NCBI GenBank assembly: GCA_963777735.1
Contig: CAVZRQ010000004.1
Location: forward strand, 37,812-101,811
Origin: ZC4RG30 sp963777735
Lineage (GTDB): Bacteria; Pseudomonadota; Gammaproteobacteria; Steroidobacterales; Steroidobacteraceae
Direction of reading: 5' to 3'
DNA length: 64,000 nt
A program made the position numbers and the translations under genes. The notes under the pieces were generated by a model that saw nothing but the letters and a program-made list of their open reading frames with translations, had not been told where the DNA came from and did no database searches. Positions 33,153-40,952 of this stretch are shown here, one piece after another. How positions within the stretch are numbered: the first letter of the stretch is position 1; each line of letters starts with the position of its first letter.

Positions 33153-34355
33153 ATGATTTCATCCACACGTCCCTGGCTGATTGCCGCACCGCTGGCCGCT
33201 TTGTTGCTGGCCGCACCAGTCGTGGCGCAGCAACCTCCCGGTGCCGTTCCCACCAACTGCCAGTCGCGCGGCTTCATGACTTCGCCGGCGGCATTCAAGA
33301 CCGTGGAAGTGCTGGCAGACGGCAGGCTCACCTTTCGCTTCTGCGCCCCGAACGCCACCGAAGTGCGCGTGGCCAGCGCCGACATGGGAGAGGCCATCCC
33401 CTTCGGTGGCACCGGGCCCGCAGGCCTGCCCATGATGAAAGACGCAGCCGGCGTGTGGAGCGTCACCACGGCCAGGGCCGTGGCGCCCGACAACTACCGT
33501 TTCGGCTTCCTGGTCAATGGTGTTTCGACGCCGGATCCACAAGCCACCACTTTCTCCCGGGAACGGTCGGGCGTGCAATCCACGCTGGAAGTGCCCGGCG
33601 CTGCCGGCGCGTTCCAGAGCTTCGACCCGAAGGTCGCGCATGGCGTGGTGTCGGAACTCGAATACTGGTCCGCTGCACTGGGCATCAAGCGTCGCGCGCA
33701 TGTCTATACGCCGCCCGGTTACTTCAAATCCAGCGCGCGTTATCCGGTGCTGTATCTCGTGCACGGCGCGGGTGACAGCGACGACAACTGGACCAGCACC
33801 GGGCACGCGCACTACATCCTCGACAACCTGATCGCGGCCGGCAAGGCGAAACCGATGATCATCGTGATGCCGGCCGGGCACACGCCGGATCGCGCCGGCA
33901 GCAACATGCTGGCGAATACCGATTTCGGCGATGACCTGATCAAGGATCTGATCCCGCTGGTCGACAACACTTTCCGCACAACAGCCAGGGCCAGTGCGCG
34001 TGCGATGGCGGGCCTGTCGATGGGCGGCTCGCACACCATCCGCTTCGGCATCACGCACCCCGAGCTGTTCCATTACATCGGCGTGTTCAGCATGGGCCTC
34101 GGCATGAACAACAACCAGGCGGAGGTAGCGGCCTACGAGAAGGACAATGCGAAGGCACTGGCACGCAGCTCAAAAGAGATGAAGCTCGTGTATTACGCCA
34201 TGGGCAAGGATGATTTCCTCTATGGCACCGTCGCGCCGACGCGCGCCATGCTGGATCGGCAGGGCATCAAGCACCTGTACAACGAGACCAGCGGCGGTCA
34301 CACCTGGGTCAACTGGCGCCGCTACCTCAACGATTTCCTGCCGCGTCTGTTCTAG
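33153..34355 (+). CDS. Secreted esterase (CBM48-like domain plus esterase D/feruloyl esterase-like domain)
   Basis: 400 residues from ATG 33153 with GGGGAG upstream. A signal peptide (APLAALLLAAPVVAQ) precedes an N-terminal CBM48-like beta domain (about 35-145, RLTFRFCAPNATEVRVAS). The alpha/beta-hydrolase domain follows (HVYTPPGYFKSSARYPVLYLVHGAGDS). The nucleophile serine is in AGLSMGGSHT and the catalytic histidine probably in SGGHTWVNWRRYL. Relatives cleave feruloyl or acyl esters of plant polysaccharides or siderophores. It converges on the CheD-like gene with a 4-bp overlap. Confidence 0.88.
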   Translation: MISSTRPWLIAAPLAALLLAAPVVAQQPPGAVPTNCQSRGFMTSPAAFKTVEVLADGRLTFRFCAPNATEVRVASADMGEAIPFGGTGPAGLPMMKDAAGVWSVTTARAVAPDNYRFGFLVNGVSTPDPQATTFSRERSGVQSTLEVPGAAGAFQSFDPKVAHGVVSELEYWSAALGIKRRAHVYTPPGYFKSSARYPVLYLVHGAGDSDDNWTSTGHAHYILDNLIAAGKAKPMIIVMPAGHTPDRAGSNMLANTDFGDDLIKDLIPLVDNTFRTTARASARAMAGLSMGGSHTIRFGITHPELFHYIGVFSMGLGMNNNQAEVAAYEKDNAKALARSSKEMKLVYYAMGKDDFLYGTVAPTRAMLDRQGIKHLYNETSGGHTWVNWRRYLNDFLPRLF

Positions 34356-34816
34356 ACCGGCTCGCAGCTCAGCTGCCCCAGGGCGGGGCGAAACTGCAGC
34401 TGCCTTGGCGCGCCATCGTGGATGGTGCAGGCCACCAGGCGGATCTGCGCATCATCGAGAAAAGCCTCGATGAAACTCTGAATGGCGAGCAGCCGCTCGC
34501 GGCCACCCGCCTGCTCATCGGCATGGGCGACAAACCGGGCCTGCCAGTGCCTGGCCCGCGGGTCGCTGCGCTTGAGATCGGCGAGACAGCGATCCAGCAA
34601 CAGCAGATCGGAAGAAAGCGTGTTGTCGGTAAGTTCAGGATCGTTTACCCGACCAGGCCTGCCGGCCTGCATGTGCAGCAGGCCGCCCGCATCCTGCACC
34701 TCATCGCTGAGGCACAGCGCCAGGCTGCCCCGAAGGTTGGCCACGAAGACCTGATCCTGCTGCGTGATCGCGAACTGATCCACAGGCACGACCACTTTCT
34801 GCTGTGTGCGATCCAT
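34352..34816 (-). CDS. CheD-like protein lacking the catalytic cysteine
   Basis: 154 residues. The overall pattern matches the CheD receptor-glutamine deamidase: an N-terminal strand (VVVPVDQFAITQQDQVFVANL), then SLALCLSDEVQDAGGLLHMQAG, where CheD has LGSCVAVCLYD...GGMNH, and a C-terminal IRLVACTIHDGAPRQLQF. The expected LGSC is RGSL, so the nucleophile is missing, although the histidine is present. A binding or decoy role is therefore more likely than deamidation. It is third in an operon with a response regulator and a PAS kinase. The assignment rests on pattern alone. Confidence 0.6.
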   Translation of the reverse strand: MDRTQQKVVVPVDQFAITQQDQVFVANLRGSLALCLSDEVQDAGGLLHMQAGRPGRVNDPELTDNTLSSDLLLLDRCLADLKRSDPRARHWQARFVAHADEQAGGRERLLAIQSFIEAFLDDAQIRLVACTIHDGAPRQLQFRPALGQLSCEPV

Positions 34817-34875
34817 TCCCCGGAGTCTGTCAGTGCCCGCCCAGCCATGTTGGTACGGGGGTCACAGTCCGTGTT

Positions 34876-35310
34876 CTAGACCGGCAGCCGCACGCCCTCG
34901 CGATAGGACTTGAGCAGCATGGCCAGCCGCGAGTGCCAGCGATCGGCGGCCGTTTTCACGACATAACCGGCTACGTGGTACTGGTAGGCAAAGCGATGAT
35001 CCTGCCTGCTCTCGGAGGTGGTCACTGCAAACACCACATGGCGCGTCAGCTTCGGGTCGCCGCGCAACGCGCGCAGGAACTCGAAGCCGTTCATCTCCGG
35101 CATGTTGAGGTCCAGGAGGATCATCAGCGGTGAATGAATCACCCGCTGCGGATCCATGCCCCGCAGCACATTCAGGGCATCGCGCCCGTCGGTTGCTATG
35201 GTGACCGGCAGATCGACGCCGTTGGCGCGCATGCCGCGCATGATGCCCTCGCAGGCCACGTCGTCGTCATCGACGATCAGCACCTGGTAGTCGAATTCGT
35301 GTTCAAGCAT
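34876..35310 (-). CDS. Single-domain CheY/Rcp1-like response regulator
   Basis: 144 residues from ATG 35310. It is a receiver domain only: acidic pocket VLIVDDDDVACEGI, phospho-acceptor aspartate in MILLDLNMPEMNGFEF, conserved threonine region AVTTSES and lysine in GYVVKTAAD. There is no output domain. It overlaps the upstream kinase gene by 8 bp and so is probably its direct target, acting by protein contact. Confidence 0.9.
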   Translation of the reverse strand: MLEHEFDYQVLIVDDDDVACEGIMRGMRANGVDLPVTIATDGRDALNVLRGMDPQRVIHSPLMILLDLNMPEMNGFEFLRALRGDPKLTRHVVFAVTTSESRQDHRFAYQYHVAGYVVKTAADRWHSRLAMLLKSYREGVRLPV

Positions 35311-36754
35311 GTTCGCGTTTTCCCGTTGTCTGTGGCCACGACACGCTGAATACTGCGCCGCGCATGCCATCCTGTCTGTCAGACACGGCAATGGCGCCGC
35401 CGTGTGATTCCACAATCCGCTTTACCAGCGCAAGCCCGATGCCACTGCCGCGCTTGTCGCGCGAGAGTCGCTGGAACAGCTTGAAGATCCGTTCGCGGAA
35501 CTCAGGCGCCACGCCCGGCCCGTTGTCGGTGACATCAAACTGGTAGAAGGCTCCTCTGGGACGAACGCTGATGTGGACCTCGGGCGCATCGCTGTCGTTG
35601 TGGGCGATGGCATTGGCAATGAGATTGCTCAGCACGCTGCCGAGAGGCGTGGCGTGCACCAACATGCGCCGCACGTCCGACTCCACGCGGAACCGGACCT
35701 TGCCGCCTGCCACTTCCTGCAGCTCTATCTGCCCCCGCAGCCAGTCTTCGACATCGATGGCCTGCTTCTGGCTTTTTTCCGCGCCAGCACGCGCGTAGTT
35801 CAGCAAGTCGCCTACCAGCAGATCCATGCGCTGCACACGCAGCTTGAGGCGATCGAGGTTCTTGCTGACTGCAGGTGTGATGGCCGTGCCAAGCTCTTCG
35901 GCAATCCAGGTCGCGAGGTCACCGATCGCGCGCAGCGGCGAACGCAGGTCGTGCGAAGCCGCATAGGCGAATTCCTCGAGGTCTGCGTTGGCCCGACGCA
36001 GATGCTGCTCGACCTGTTTGCTCTCGGTGACATCGATCACTGTCGCCAGCACACAGGGACCAGTCTCCAGTTCCACCGGCCGCAGACCGATCTCGACCGG
36101 AAACTCGGTGCCGTTCTTGTGACGGCCCGTCAGCTCGCGTCCCAGACCCATGGCGCGCGTAGCGGGTTTGGCCAGGAATGTTTCCACGTGCCCGCGATGC
36201 TGCCCGTGATGGCGAGTGGGAATCAGCACATCGAGATTGCGCCCGATCAGTTCCGAGAGGCTGTAGCCGAAGGTCTCCAGCAGCTGTTCATTGGCGAGGA
36301 GGATGTTCTGCTGGAGATTCACGACCAGCATGCCGCAGGGCGCGGCTTCGATCACGCGGTGAAAGCTGGCTTCTGCCTTGCGCCGCGCGGTGACATCCAC
36401 CACGGTGGCGACATACATCTGTCCACCCGGAGTCTCGAGCGGCCGCAGTCCGATCTCGATGGGAAACTCCGTGCCGTTGGCGCGCAGCCCGTAGAGTTCA
36501 CGCCCGGTGCCCATCCGCCGCGCAATGGGCGCGGAAATATACTGGCTGCGCATCAGCATGTGACGATCGCGGAAATGCGCAGGCAACAACTGCTCGATGC
36601 CATGACCGACCACTTCGTCGGCACTGTAGTGAAACTGCAGCAGCAGTTCGTCGTTGCACCAGACCACTTTTCCGGCCGCATCGATGACGACGATCCCGAC
36701 CGGAACCGATCTTGCAAGCGTCGCCAGCCACGAAGGCTCTGTGTCTGCTTGCAT
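35303..36754 (-). CDS. PAS-PAS sensor histidine kinase
   Basis: 483 residues with no membrane segment. Two PAS domains (about 5-120 and 130-250) contain near-identical phrases (LYGLRANGTEFPIEIGLRPLE and TGRHKNGTEFPVEIGLRPVE), suggesting internal duplication. HisKA follows with the H-box FAYAASHDLRSPLRAIGDL, then HATPase with NAIAHND, DNGPGVAPEF and GSGIGLALVKRI. Phytochrome-kinase-like partners of Rcp1-type regulators have this layout. It overlaps the regulator by 8 bp. Confidence 0.92.
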   Translation of the reverse strand: MQADTEPSWLATLARSVPVGIVVIDAAGKVVWCNDELLLQFHYSADEVVGHGIEQLLPAHFRDRHMLMRSQYISAPIARRMGTGRELYGLRANGTEFPIEIGLRPLETPGGQMYVATVVDVTARRKAEASFHRVIEAAPCGMLVVNLQQNILLANEQLLETFGYSLSELIGRNLDVLIPTRHHGQHRGHVETFLAKPATRAMGLGRELTGRHKNGTEFPVEIGLRPVELETGPCVLATVIDVTESKQVEQHLRRANADLEEFAYAASHDLRSPLRAIGDLATWIAEELGTAITPAVSKNLDRLKLRVQRMDLLVGDLLNYARAGAEKSQKQAIDVEDWLRGQIELQEVAGGKVRFRVESDVRRMLVHATPLGSVLSNLIANAIAHNDSDAPEVHISVRPRGAFYQFDVTDNGPGVAPEFRERIFKLFQRLSRDKRGSGIGLALVKRIVESHGGAIAVSDRQDGMRGAVFSVSWPQTTGKREHA

Positions 36755-36815
36755 GACTACTCATCCGTTCTGTAATTGCAGTGTAACAACCCGATTGTGC
36801 ATCAGATGCTCTGCG

Positions 36816-36918
36816 ATCCCGTACGGTTGTTCCCGCAACCGCCGGGAATTCGCGGACGGGGCATAACTGCTGCAACAGTGAACGCGAGTGGTTTTACTGC
36901 TGCAGCACCGTACGGGAT
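36816..36918. repeat. 12-bp inverted repeat and nested repeats between kinase and pirin genes
   Basis: A perfect inverted repeat, ATCCCGTACGGT (36816-36827) and ACCGTACGGGAT (36907-36918), bounds an interval that also holds a 6-bp-stem hairpin (36830-36848) and a direct repeat ACTGCTGCA (36866-36874 and 36896-36904). It fills most of the 193-bp gap. The function is unknown: regulatory region of the kinase operon or a terminator of the pirin gene. Confidence 0.55.
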
Positions 36919-36947
36919 TTTGTTTCGCGATCGGTTGGCGTACGCGC

Positions 36948-37658
36948 TTAGTGGCTGTCTCTCGGTAGATCAAACACCAGCACCTCGGCGTCCTGGCCAC
37001 CGCGGATATCCAGCTGTGTCACCTCGGTGAGTTTCAGCGCATCGCCACTCCTGAGTTGTGTGCCCTGCACCCACAGCTCGCCGCGGATCAGGTGCACGTA
37101 GAGCCGTCGATTGGGTGGCACCACCAACTTTGCGGCTTCCACGCCATCAAACAGGCCGGCATACATGCGCGCATCCTGGTGCACGGTGAGCGAGCCCTCC
37201 GCGCCATCTCCCGACACCACCAGTCGCAGCTTGCCGCGCTTCTCGCTGGCGTCGAAGTTCTTCTGCTCATAGCTCGGCTGCACACCCATGCGATCCGGAC
37301 GGATCCAGATCTGCAGGAAGTGCACCGGCTGCGTGGACGAAGGGTTGTTCTCGCTGTGCGTCACGCCGGTGCCGGCGCTCATGCGCTGCACATCGCCCGG
37401 ACGGATGACCGAACCGGTGCCCATCGAGTCGCGATGCGCGAGTTCGCCCGCGAGCACATAGCTCACGATCTCCATGTCGCGGTGCGGGTGGGTGCCGAAG
37501 CCGCGACCCGGCGCCACGCGATCCTCATTGATCACGCGCAGCACGCCGAACTCCACATGCTGCTCGTCGAAGTATTCGGCGAACGAGAAGCTGTGCTGGC
37601 TGACGAGCCAGCCATGGTTGGCCTGACCCCGATCCTGGCTCTTGCGAATTTCCTGCAT
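36948..37658 (-). CDS. Pirin family protein (YhhW-like quercetin dioxygenase type)
   Basis: 236 residues from ATG 37658 with GGAGAA upstream. A bicupin fold; the N-terminal cupin carries metal ligands in GFGTHPHRDMEIVSYVLAGELAHRDS and SAGTGVTHSENN. Family members are Fe-binding, and some cleave quercetin. It is divergent from a LysR regulator, a common arrangement implying control by that regulator. Confidence 0.93.
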   Translation of the reverse strand: MQEIRKSQDRGQANHGWLVSQHSFSFAEYFDEQHVEFGVLRVINEDRVAPGRGFGTHPHRDMEIVSYVLAGELAHRDSMGTGSVIRPGDVQRMSAGTGVTHSENNPSSTQPVHFLQIWIRPDRMGVQPSYEQKNFDASEKRGKLRLVVSGDGAEGSLTVHQDARMYAGLFDGVEAAKLVVPPNRRLYVHLIRGELWVQGTQLRSGDALKLTEVTQLDIRGGQDAEVLVFDLPRDSH

Positions 37659-37735
37659 GGCGTTCTCCTGTTTCAATGGGAGAGAGGATGCAATTGGCAA
37701 GGGAGATAAAAAAGCGCAATATCCTGCTCTGATCT

Positions 37736-37750
37736 ATCAGTATTTCTGAT
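37736..37750 (+). promoter_or_regulatory. LysR-type operator (T-N11-A palindrome)
   Basis: ATCAGTATTTCTGAT is a perfect 5-5-5 inverted repeat with the T-N11-A core expected of LysR-type sites. It sits 5 bp before the LysR ATG in the 97-bp pirin/LysR divergent region, so it could serve both autorepression and pirin activation. Confidence 0.65.
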
Positions 37751-37755
37751 CATTC

Positions 37756-38643
37756 ATGACTCAGCTGCGCTCCTCCGTGGACCAATGGCAGGTGCTGGCG
37801 GCCATCGTCGATGCCGGCGGCTTCGCGCAGGCCGCTGCTCGCCTGCACCGCAGCCAGTCGGCGGTGAGTTACGCCATGGCCCAGCTGCAGGATTCCCTCG
37901 GCGTGCGGCTGCTCGAACTGCACGGGCGCCGCGCCGAACTCACGCCCCTGGGCAAGGAGCTGCTGCGTCGCAGCCGCGTCATCGTCGACCAGTTCGCGCG
38001 CCTCGAAGCACTGGCGCGTTCCATCGACAAGGGCTGGGAAAGCGAATTGAAGCTGGTGGTCGACGCCGCCTTTCCGCAGAACCTGCTGCTCGGCGTGCTG
38101 GCAGAACTGCAGGGCAGCTGCCCGCACACCACGATCTCGCTGGCCGATGCCGTGCTGTCCGGCGCGGAAGAGGCGATTACCGAAGGCACTGCGGACCTGG
38201 TGGTCACGACGCGCGTGCCGAGCGGGTTCCTGGGCGACTGGCTCATGGATGTTTCCATGATCGCCGTGGCTGCGCCCTCGCATCCGCTACAGCAGATGCA
38301 GCGCACGCTGACGCTGGATGATCTGGCGCTGCACACACAGATCGTGGTGCGGGATTCAGGTCGGCAGCAGCCGCGCGATGAAGGCTGGCTGGGCGCGCAA
38401 CATCGCTGGACGGTCGCCGGCATCGAAGCTTCGCGCGCCGCCGTGCTGGCCGGTCTCGCCTATGCCTGGCTGCCTTCGCACATGGTGGCTGCAGATATCG
38501 CACAAGCTCGACTGCAACCACTGCCGCTCGCAACCGGCGGTCTGCGGCAGATGCCTTTGTATGTCGTGCTGGTGAAAGGCGAGATCGCCGGGCCTGCCGC
38601 GCGCAAGGCGCTGGAACTGCTGCAGCGACATCTGCCTCGCTGA
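37756..38643 (+). CDS. LysR-type transcriptional regulator
   Basis: 295 residues. The N-terminal winged helix-turn-helix is VLAAIVDAGGFAQAAARLHRSQSAVSYAMAQLQ, and the periplasmic-binding-like effector domain spans about 90-290. It is divergently transcribed from the pirin gene, its likely target. Effector unknown. Confidence 0.93.
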   Translation: MTQLRSSVDQWQVLAAIVDAGGFAQAAARLHRSQSAVSYAMAQLQDSLGVRLLELHGRRAELTPLGKELLRRSRVIVDQFARLEALARSIDKGWESELKLVVDAAFPQNLLLGVLAELQGSCPHTTISLADAVLSGAEEAITEGTADLVVTTRVPSGFLGDWLMDVSMIAVAAPSHPLQQMQRTLTLDDLALHTQIVVRDSGRQQPRDEGWLGAQHRWTVAGIEASRAAVLAGLAYAWLPSHMVAADIAQARLQPLPLATGGLRQMPLYVVLVKGEIAGPAARKALELLQRHLPR

Positions 38644-38678
38644 AGAGGCACAATGAGCCTCCAGTCAGCTGGTGCACC

Positions 38679-39026
38679 ATGGATCCCTCCAGATCATCTG
38701 CCCCTGCCTCGTCACCCGCGCTCATGCAGCGCGCTGGCGCACTGCGGCTGAATGCGGAAGCAGGCAGCAGGCTGGAACTGCTGCGCGGCGCCACCGCGTT
38801 CGAGCACTATCCGGCGAAGGCCAAGCGCGACGCCATCGACGGCATCGTGGTGGTTGATCTGCTGCTGAATGTGGAAGGTCAGGTGCAGGAAGCGCAGGTG
38901 ATCTCGGAGAGCCCGCCAGGACATGGCTTTGGCCTCGCCGCACTCGATGCCGCCAAGACCTTCGAGTTCCTCAACCCGTACAAGCGTCCGTTGCTGCTGG
39001 TGCGTCAGCTCGAGTTCCTGCCATGA
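38679..39026 (+). CDS. Small TonB C-terminal-domain-like protein
   Basis: 115 residues. From about residue 45 it follows the TonB-C pattern: GIVVVDLLLNVEGQVQEAQVISESPPGHGFGLAALDAAKTFEFLNP. It lacks the membrane anchor and proline-rich spacer of true TonB and has no clear signal peptide, so it cannot act as a normal energy transducer. The 3' end overlaps the convergent sirtuin gene by 56 bp. Confidence 0.7.
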   Translation: MDPSRSSAPASSPALMQRAGALRLNAEAGSRLELLRGATAFEHYPAKAKRDAIDGIVVVDLLLNVEGQVQEAQVISESPPGHGFGLAALDAAKTFEFLNPYKRPLLLVRQLEFLP

Positions 39027-39858
39027 GCTCGCCAATCTCGTGCAGCACCTGCGCGCAATCGGCCTGCAGCTTCAACGCCAGCAGATGATCGGCGCGGGTG
39101 CGCCCCCGGTTCACGGCCGCCACCGGTTTGCCGGCAGCGGCTGCCGCTTCGGCAAATCGATAGCCGGAATACACCATCAGCGATGAGCCGATCACCAGCA
39201 GCGCATCGGCCGACTGCACTCCCGCGAATGCGGCGGCGACGCGTTCACGCGGCACGGCTTCACCGAAGAACACCACATCGGGCTTCAGGATGCCTTGGCA
39301 CACGGGGCAGTCGGGCACGTTGAACTGCGTGTAATCGGCACCGGCGAGATCCACATCGCCATCTGGCCGGACACGCGCGGCAGTGGCCTCCCAACCAGGG
39401 TTACGCGCCACCAGTTCAAGCTGCTGATCCGCGCGCGGCAGCCGGTGCGCGCAGGCCATGCAGCGCACCACATCCAGGCGACCATGCAGATCGATCACGT
39501 TGCGGCTGCCTGCCGCCGCATGCAGTCCATCCACGTTCTGGGTGACCAGCATTTGGATGCGTCCCTGCTCTTCCAGCCGGGCCAGCGCCCGGTGCGCGGC
39601 GTTGGGTTGCGCGCGACTGAAGAACGGCCAGCCCAGCATGCTGCGGGCCCAGTAGCGCTGCCGCACACCAGCCTCTGAGAGGAACGGCCCGAACTCCACC
39701 GGCGGCGAGACCTTCCACGCGCCCTCGACGTCGCGGTAGTCGGGAATGCCCGACGCGGTGCTGACGCCGGCGCCGGTGAGCACCAGCAGGCGCGGATGCC
39801 GTGCCACGAAATCCAGCAGGGCTTTGGTTTCAGGCTGGGTGATTGCCGCTGTGCCCAT
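38971..39858 (-). CDS. NAD-dependent protein deacylase (Sir2 family)
   Basis: 295 residues from ATG 39858. NAD-binding motifs are GAGVSTASGIPDYRD and TQNVDGLHAAAG, and the catalytic histidine is in VIDLHGRLD. The zinc site has CMAC and CPVC pairs, and GILKPDVVFFGEAVP and GSSLMVYSGYRF follow. It removes acyl groups from protein lysines, consuming NAD. It overlaps the TonB-like gene tail to tail. Confidence 0.95.
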   Translation of the reverse strand: MGTAAITQPETKALLDFVARHPRLLVLTGAGVSTASGIPDYRDVEGAWKVSPPVEFGPFLSEAGVRQRYWARSMLGWPFFSRAQPNAAHRALARLEEQGRIQMLVTQNVDGLHAAAGSRNVIDLHGRLDVVRCMACAHRLPRADQQLELVARNPGWEATAARVRPDGDVDLAGADYTQFNVPDCPVCQGILKPDVVFFGEAVPRERVAAAFAGVQSADALLVIGSSLMVYSGYRFAEAAAAAGKPVAAVNRGRTRADHLLALKLQADCAQVLHEIGELMAGTRADAPAATDACTG

Positions 39859-39905
39859 GCCCTGCAGTCTACTATCATGAAGAAACAGAGGCAGGAGAGC
39901 GCAAG

Positions 39906-40232
39906 ATGAGCAGAGCCGCAAAGAACGAACAGGCCAACCTCGACAAGCTGCTGGCAGACCTGCAGTCCGTGGTGACGGATGCCGAAGCCTTGCTCAAGGC
40001 TACTTCGCAGCATGCGGGCGAGAAGGTGCAGGAAGCCCGCGCGAAAGCCGAGGAATCCCTGAGCGCCGCGCGCGAACACCTGAGTGAAGTTCAGGAAGGC
40101 ACGCTGCAGCAGGCGCGCGAACTGTTCACCGAGAGCGAAGAGTATGTGCGCAGGAATCCCTGGCAGGCCGTGGGCATCGCCGCGGGTGCGGGCCTGCTGA
40201 TCGGGCTGCTGCTCAGCCTCAGCCGTCGCTAG
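39906..40232 (+). CDS. yqjD: DUF883/YqjD-ElaB family inner-membrane protein
   Basis: 108 residues from ATG 39906. A long amphipathic helix (about 8-85) is followed by the signature RRNPWQAVGIAAGAGLLIGLLLSLSRR, a C-terminal membrane anchor. E. coli YqjD associates with ribosomes and the membrane in stationary phase. It is the first gene of a yqjD-yqjE-yqjK unit and is 8 bp before yqjE. Confidence 0.9.
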   Translation: MSRAAKNEQANLDKLLADLQSVVTDAEALLKATSQHAGEKVQEARAKAEESLSAAREHLSEVQEGTLQQARELFTESEEYVRRNPWQAVGIAAGAGLLIGLLLSLSRR

Positions 40233-40240
40233 GCCTCGCG

Positions 40241-40639
40241 ATGTCGGGCAGCGAATCAGGGGCAGAGACCGGACCAGTCGGCGGATTGATCGGTTCGTTG
40301 AAGAACGTGCTGTCTTCGCTCATCGCGATGGCGCAGACACGACTCGAACTGATCTCCACCGAACTGCAGGAAGAAGTCGGTCGCGCGGCGGTGCTGTTGC
40401 TGTGGGCGTTCATCGCCCTGTTTGCCGCCGGCATTGGCCTCTTCCTCGGCGCGCTGGTGCTGATCTTCGCGTTCTGGGAAACACACCGCCTGCTCGTTTC
40501 CCTGCTGGTGATGGGTTTCTTCTTCCTGCTCGCACTCACCGCCGTGCTGGTGCTGCGCGCCAAGCTCCAGTCACGCCCGCGGCTGTTCGACGCCACGATC
40601 GCCGAGTTCGCGCGCGATCGGGAACTTCTCGACCAGTAG
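40241..40639 (+). CDS. yqjE: YqjE/holin-X-like membrane protein
   Basis: 132 residues with two central membrane helices (AAVLLLWAFIALFAAGIGLFLG and LLVSLLVMGFFFLLALTAVLVL) and charged ends. It matches the family found downstream of yqjD in enterobacteria. The molecular function is unknown. It lies 9 bp before yqjK. Confidence 0.88.
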   Translation: MSGSESGAETGPVGGLIGSLKNVLSSLIAMAQTRLELISTELQEEVGRAAVLLLWAFIALFAAGIGLFLGALVLIFAFWETHRLLVSLLVMGFFFLLALTAVLVLRAKLQSRPRLFDATIAEFARDRELLDQ

Positions 40640-40648
40640 GCTTCGCGC

Positions 40649-40933
40649 GTGAAACATCGATTCACACAACTGGCCGAACGCCGCATGCAATTGCAACGCA
40701 AGCTGGCTGCGCAGCGCGCCGAGCTCGGCCTGCACATGCATCACATCGAATCGCGCCTCGGCGTGGTCGATCAGGGAATCCTGAAAGCCCGCAGTTTCCT
40801 GCAGAAGCCGGTGCTCCTGGTGGGTGGCACGGCACTGGCGATGTTCCTGGGTCCGGCGCGCGCGCTGCGGCTGGTGGGGAAGACGGCGTTGCTGATCTCT
40901 GCCGCCCGTCGCGTGCTGGGTTTCTTCCGCTAG
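40649..40933 (+). CDS. yqjK: YqjK-like protein
   Basis: 94 residues from GTG 40649. The basic N-terminus RFTQLAERRMQLQRKLAAQRAELG and the short C-terminal hydrophobic segment (LVGGTALAMFLGPARALRLVG) fit YqjK-like proteins. It completes the conserved three-gene unit. Confidence 0.82.
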   Translation: MKHRFTQLAERRMQLQRKLAAQRAELGLHMHHIESRLGVVDQGILKARSFLQKPVLLVGGTALAMFLGPARALRLVGKTALLISAARRVLGFFR

Positions 40934-40952
40934 ATCGCGCGGCTGCCGGGCT

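Noticed and set aside
38645..38661. Hairpin after the LysR gene
   Set aside because: 5-bp stem without a T-run; not distinguishable from chance in GC-rich DNA.
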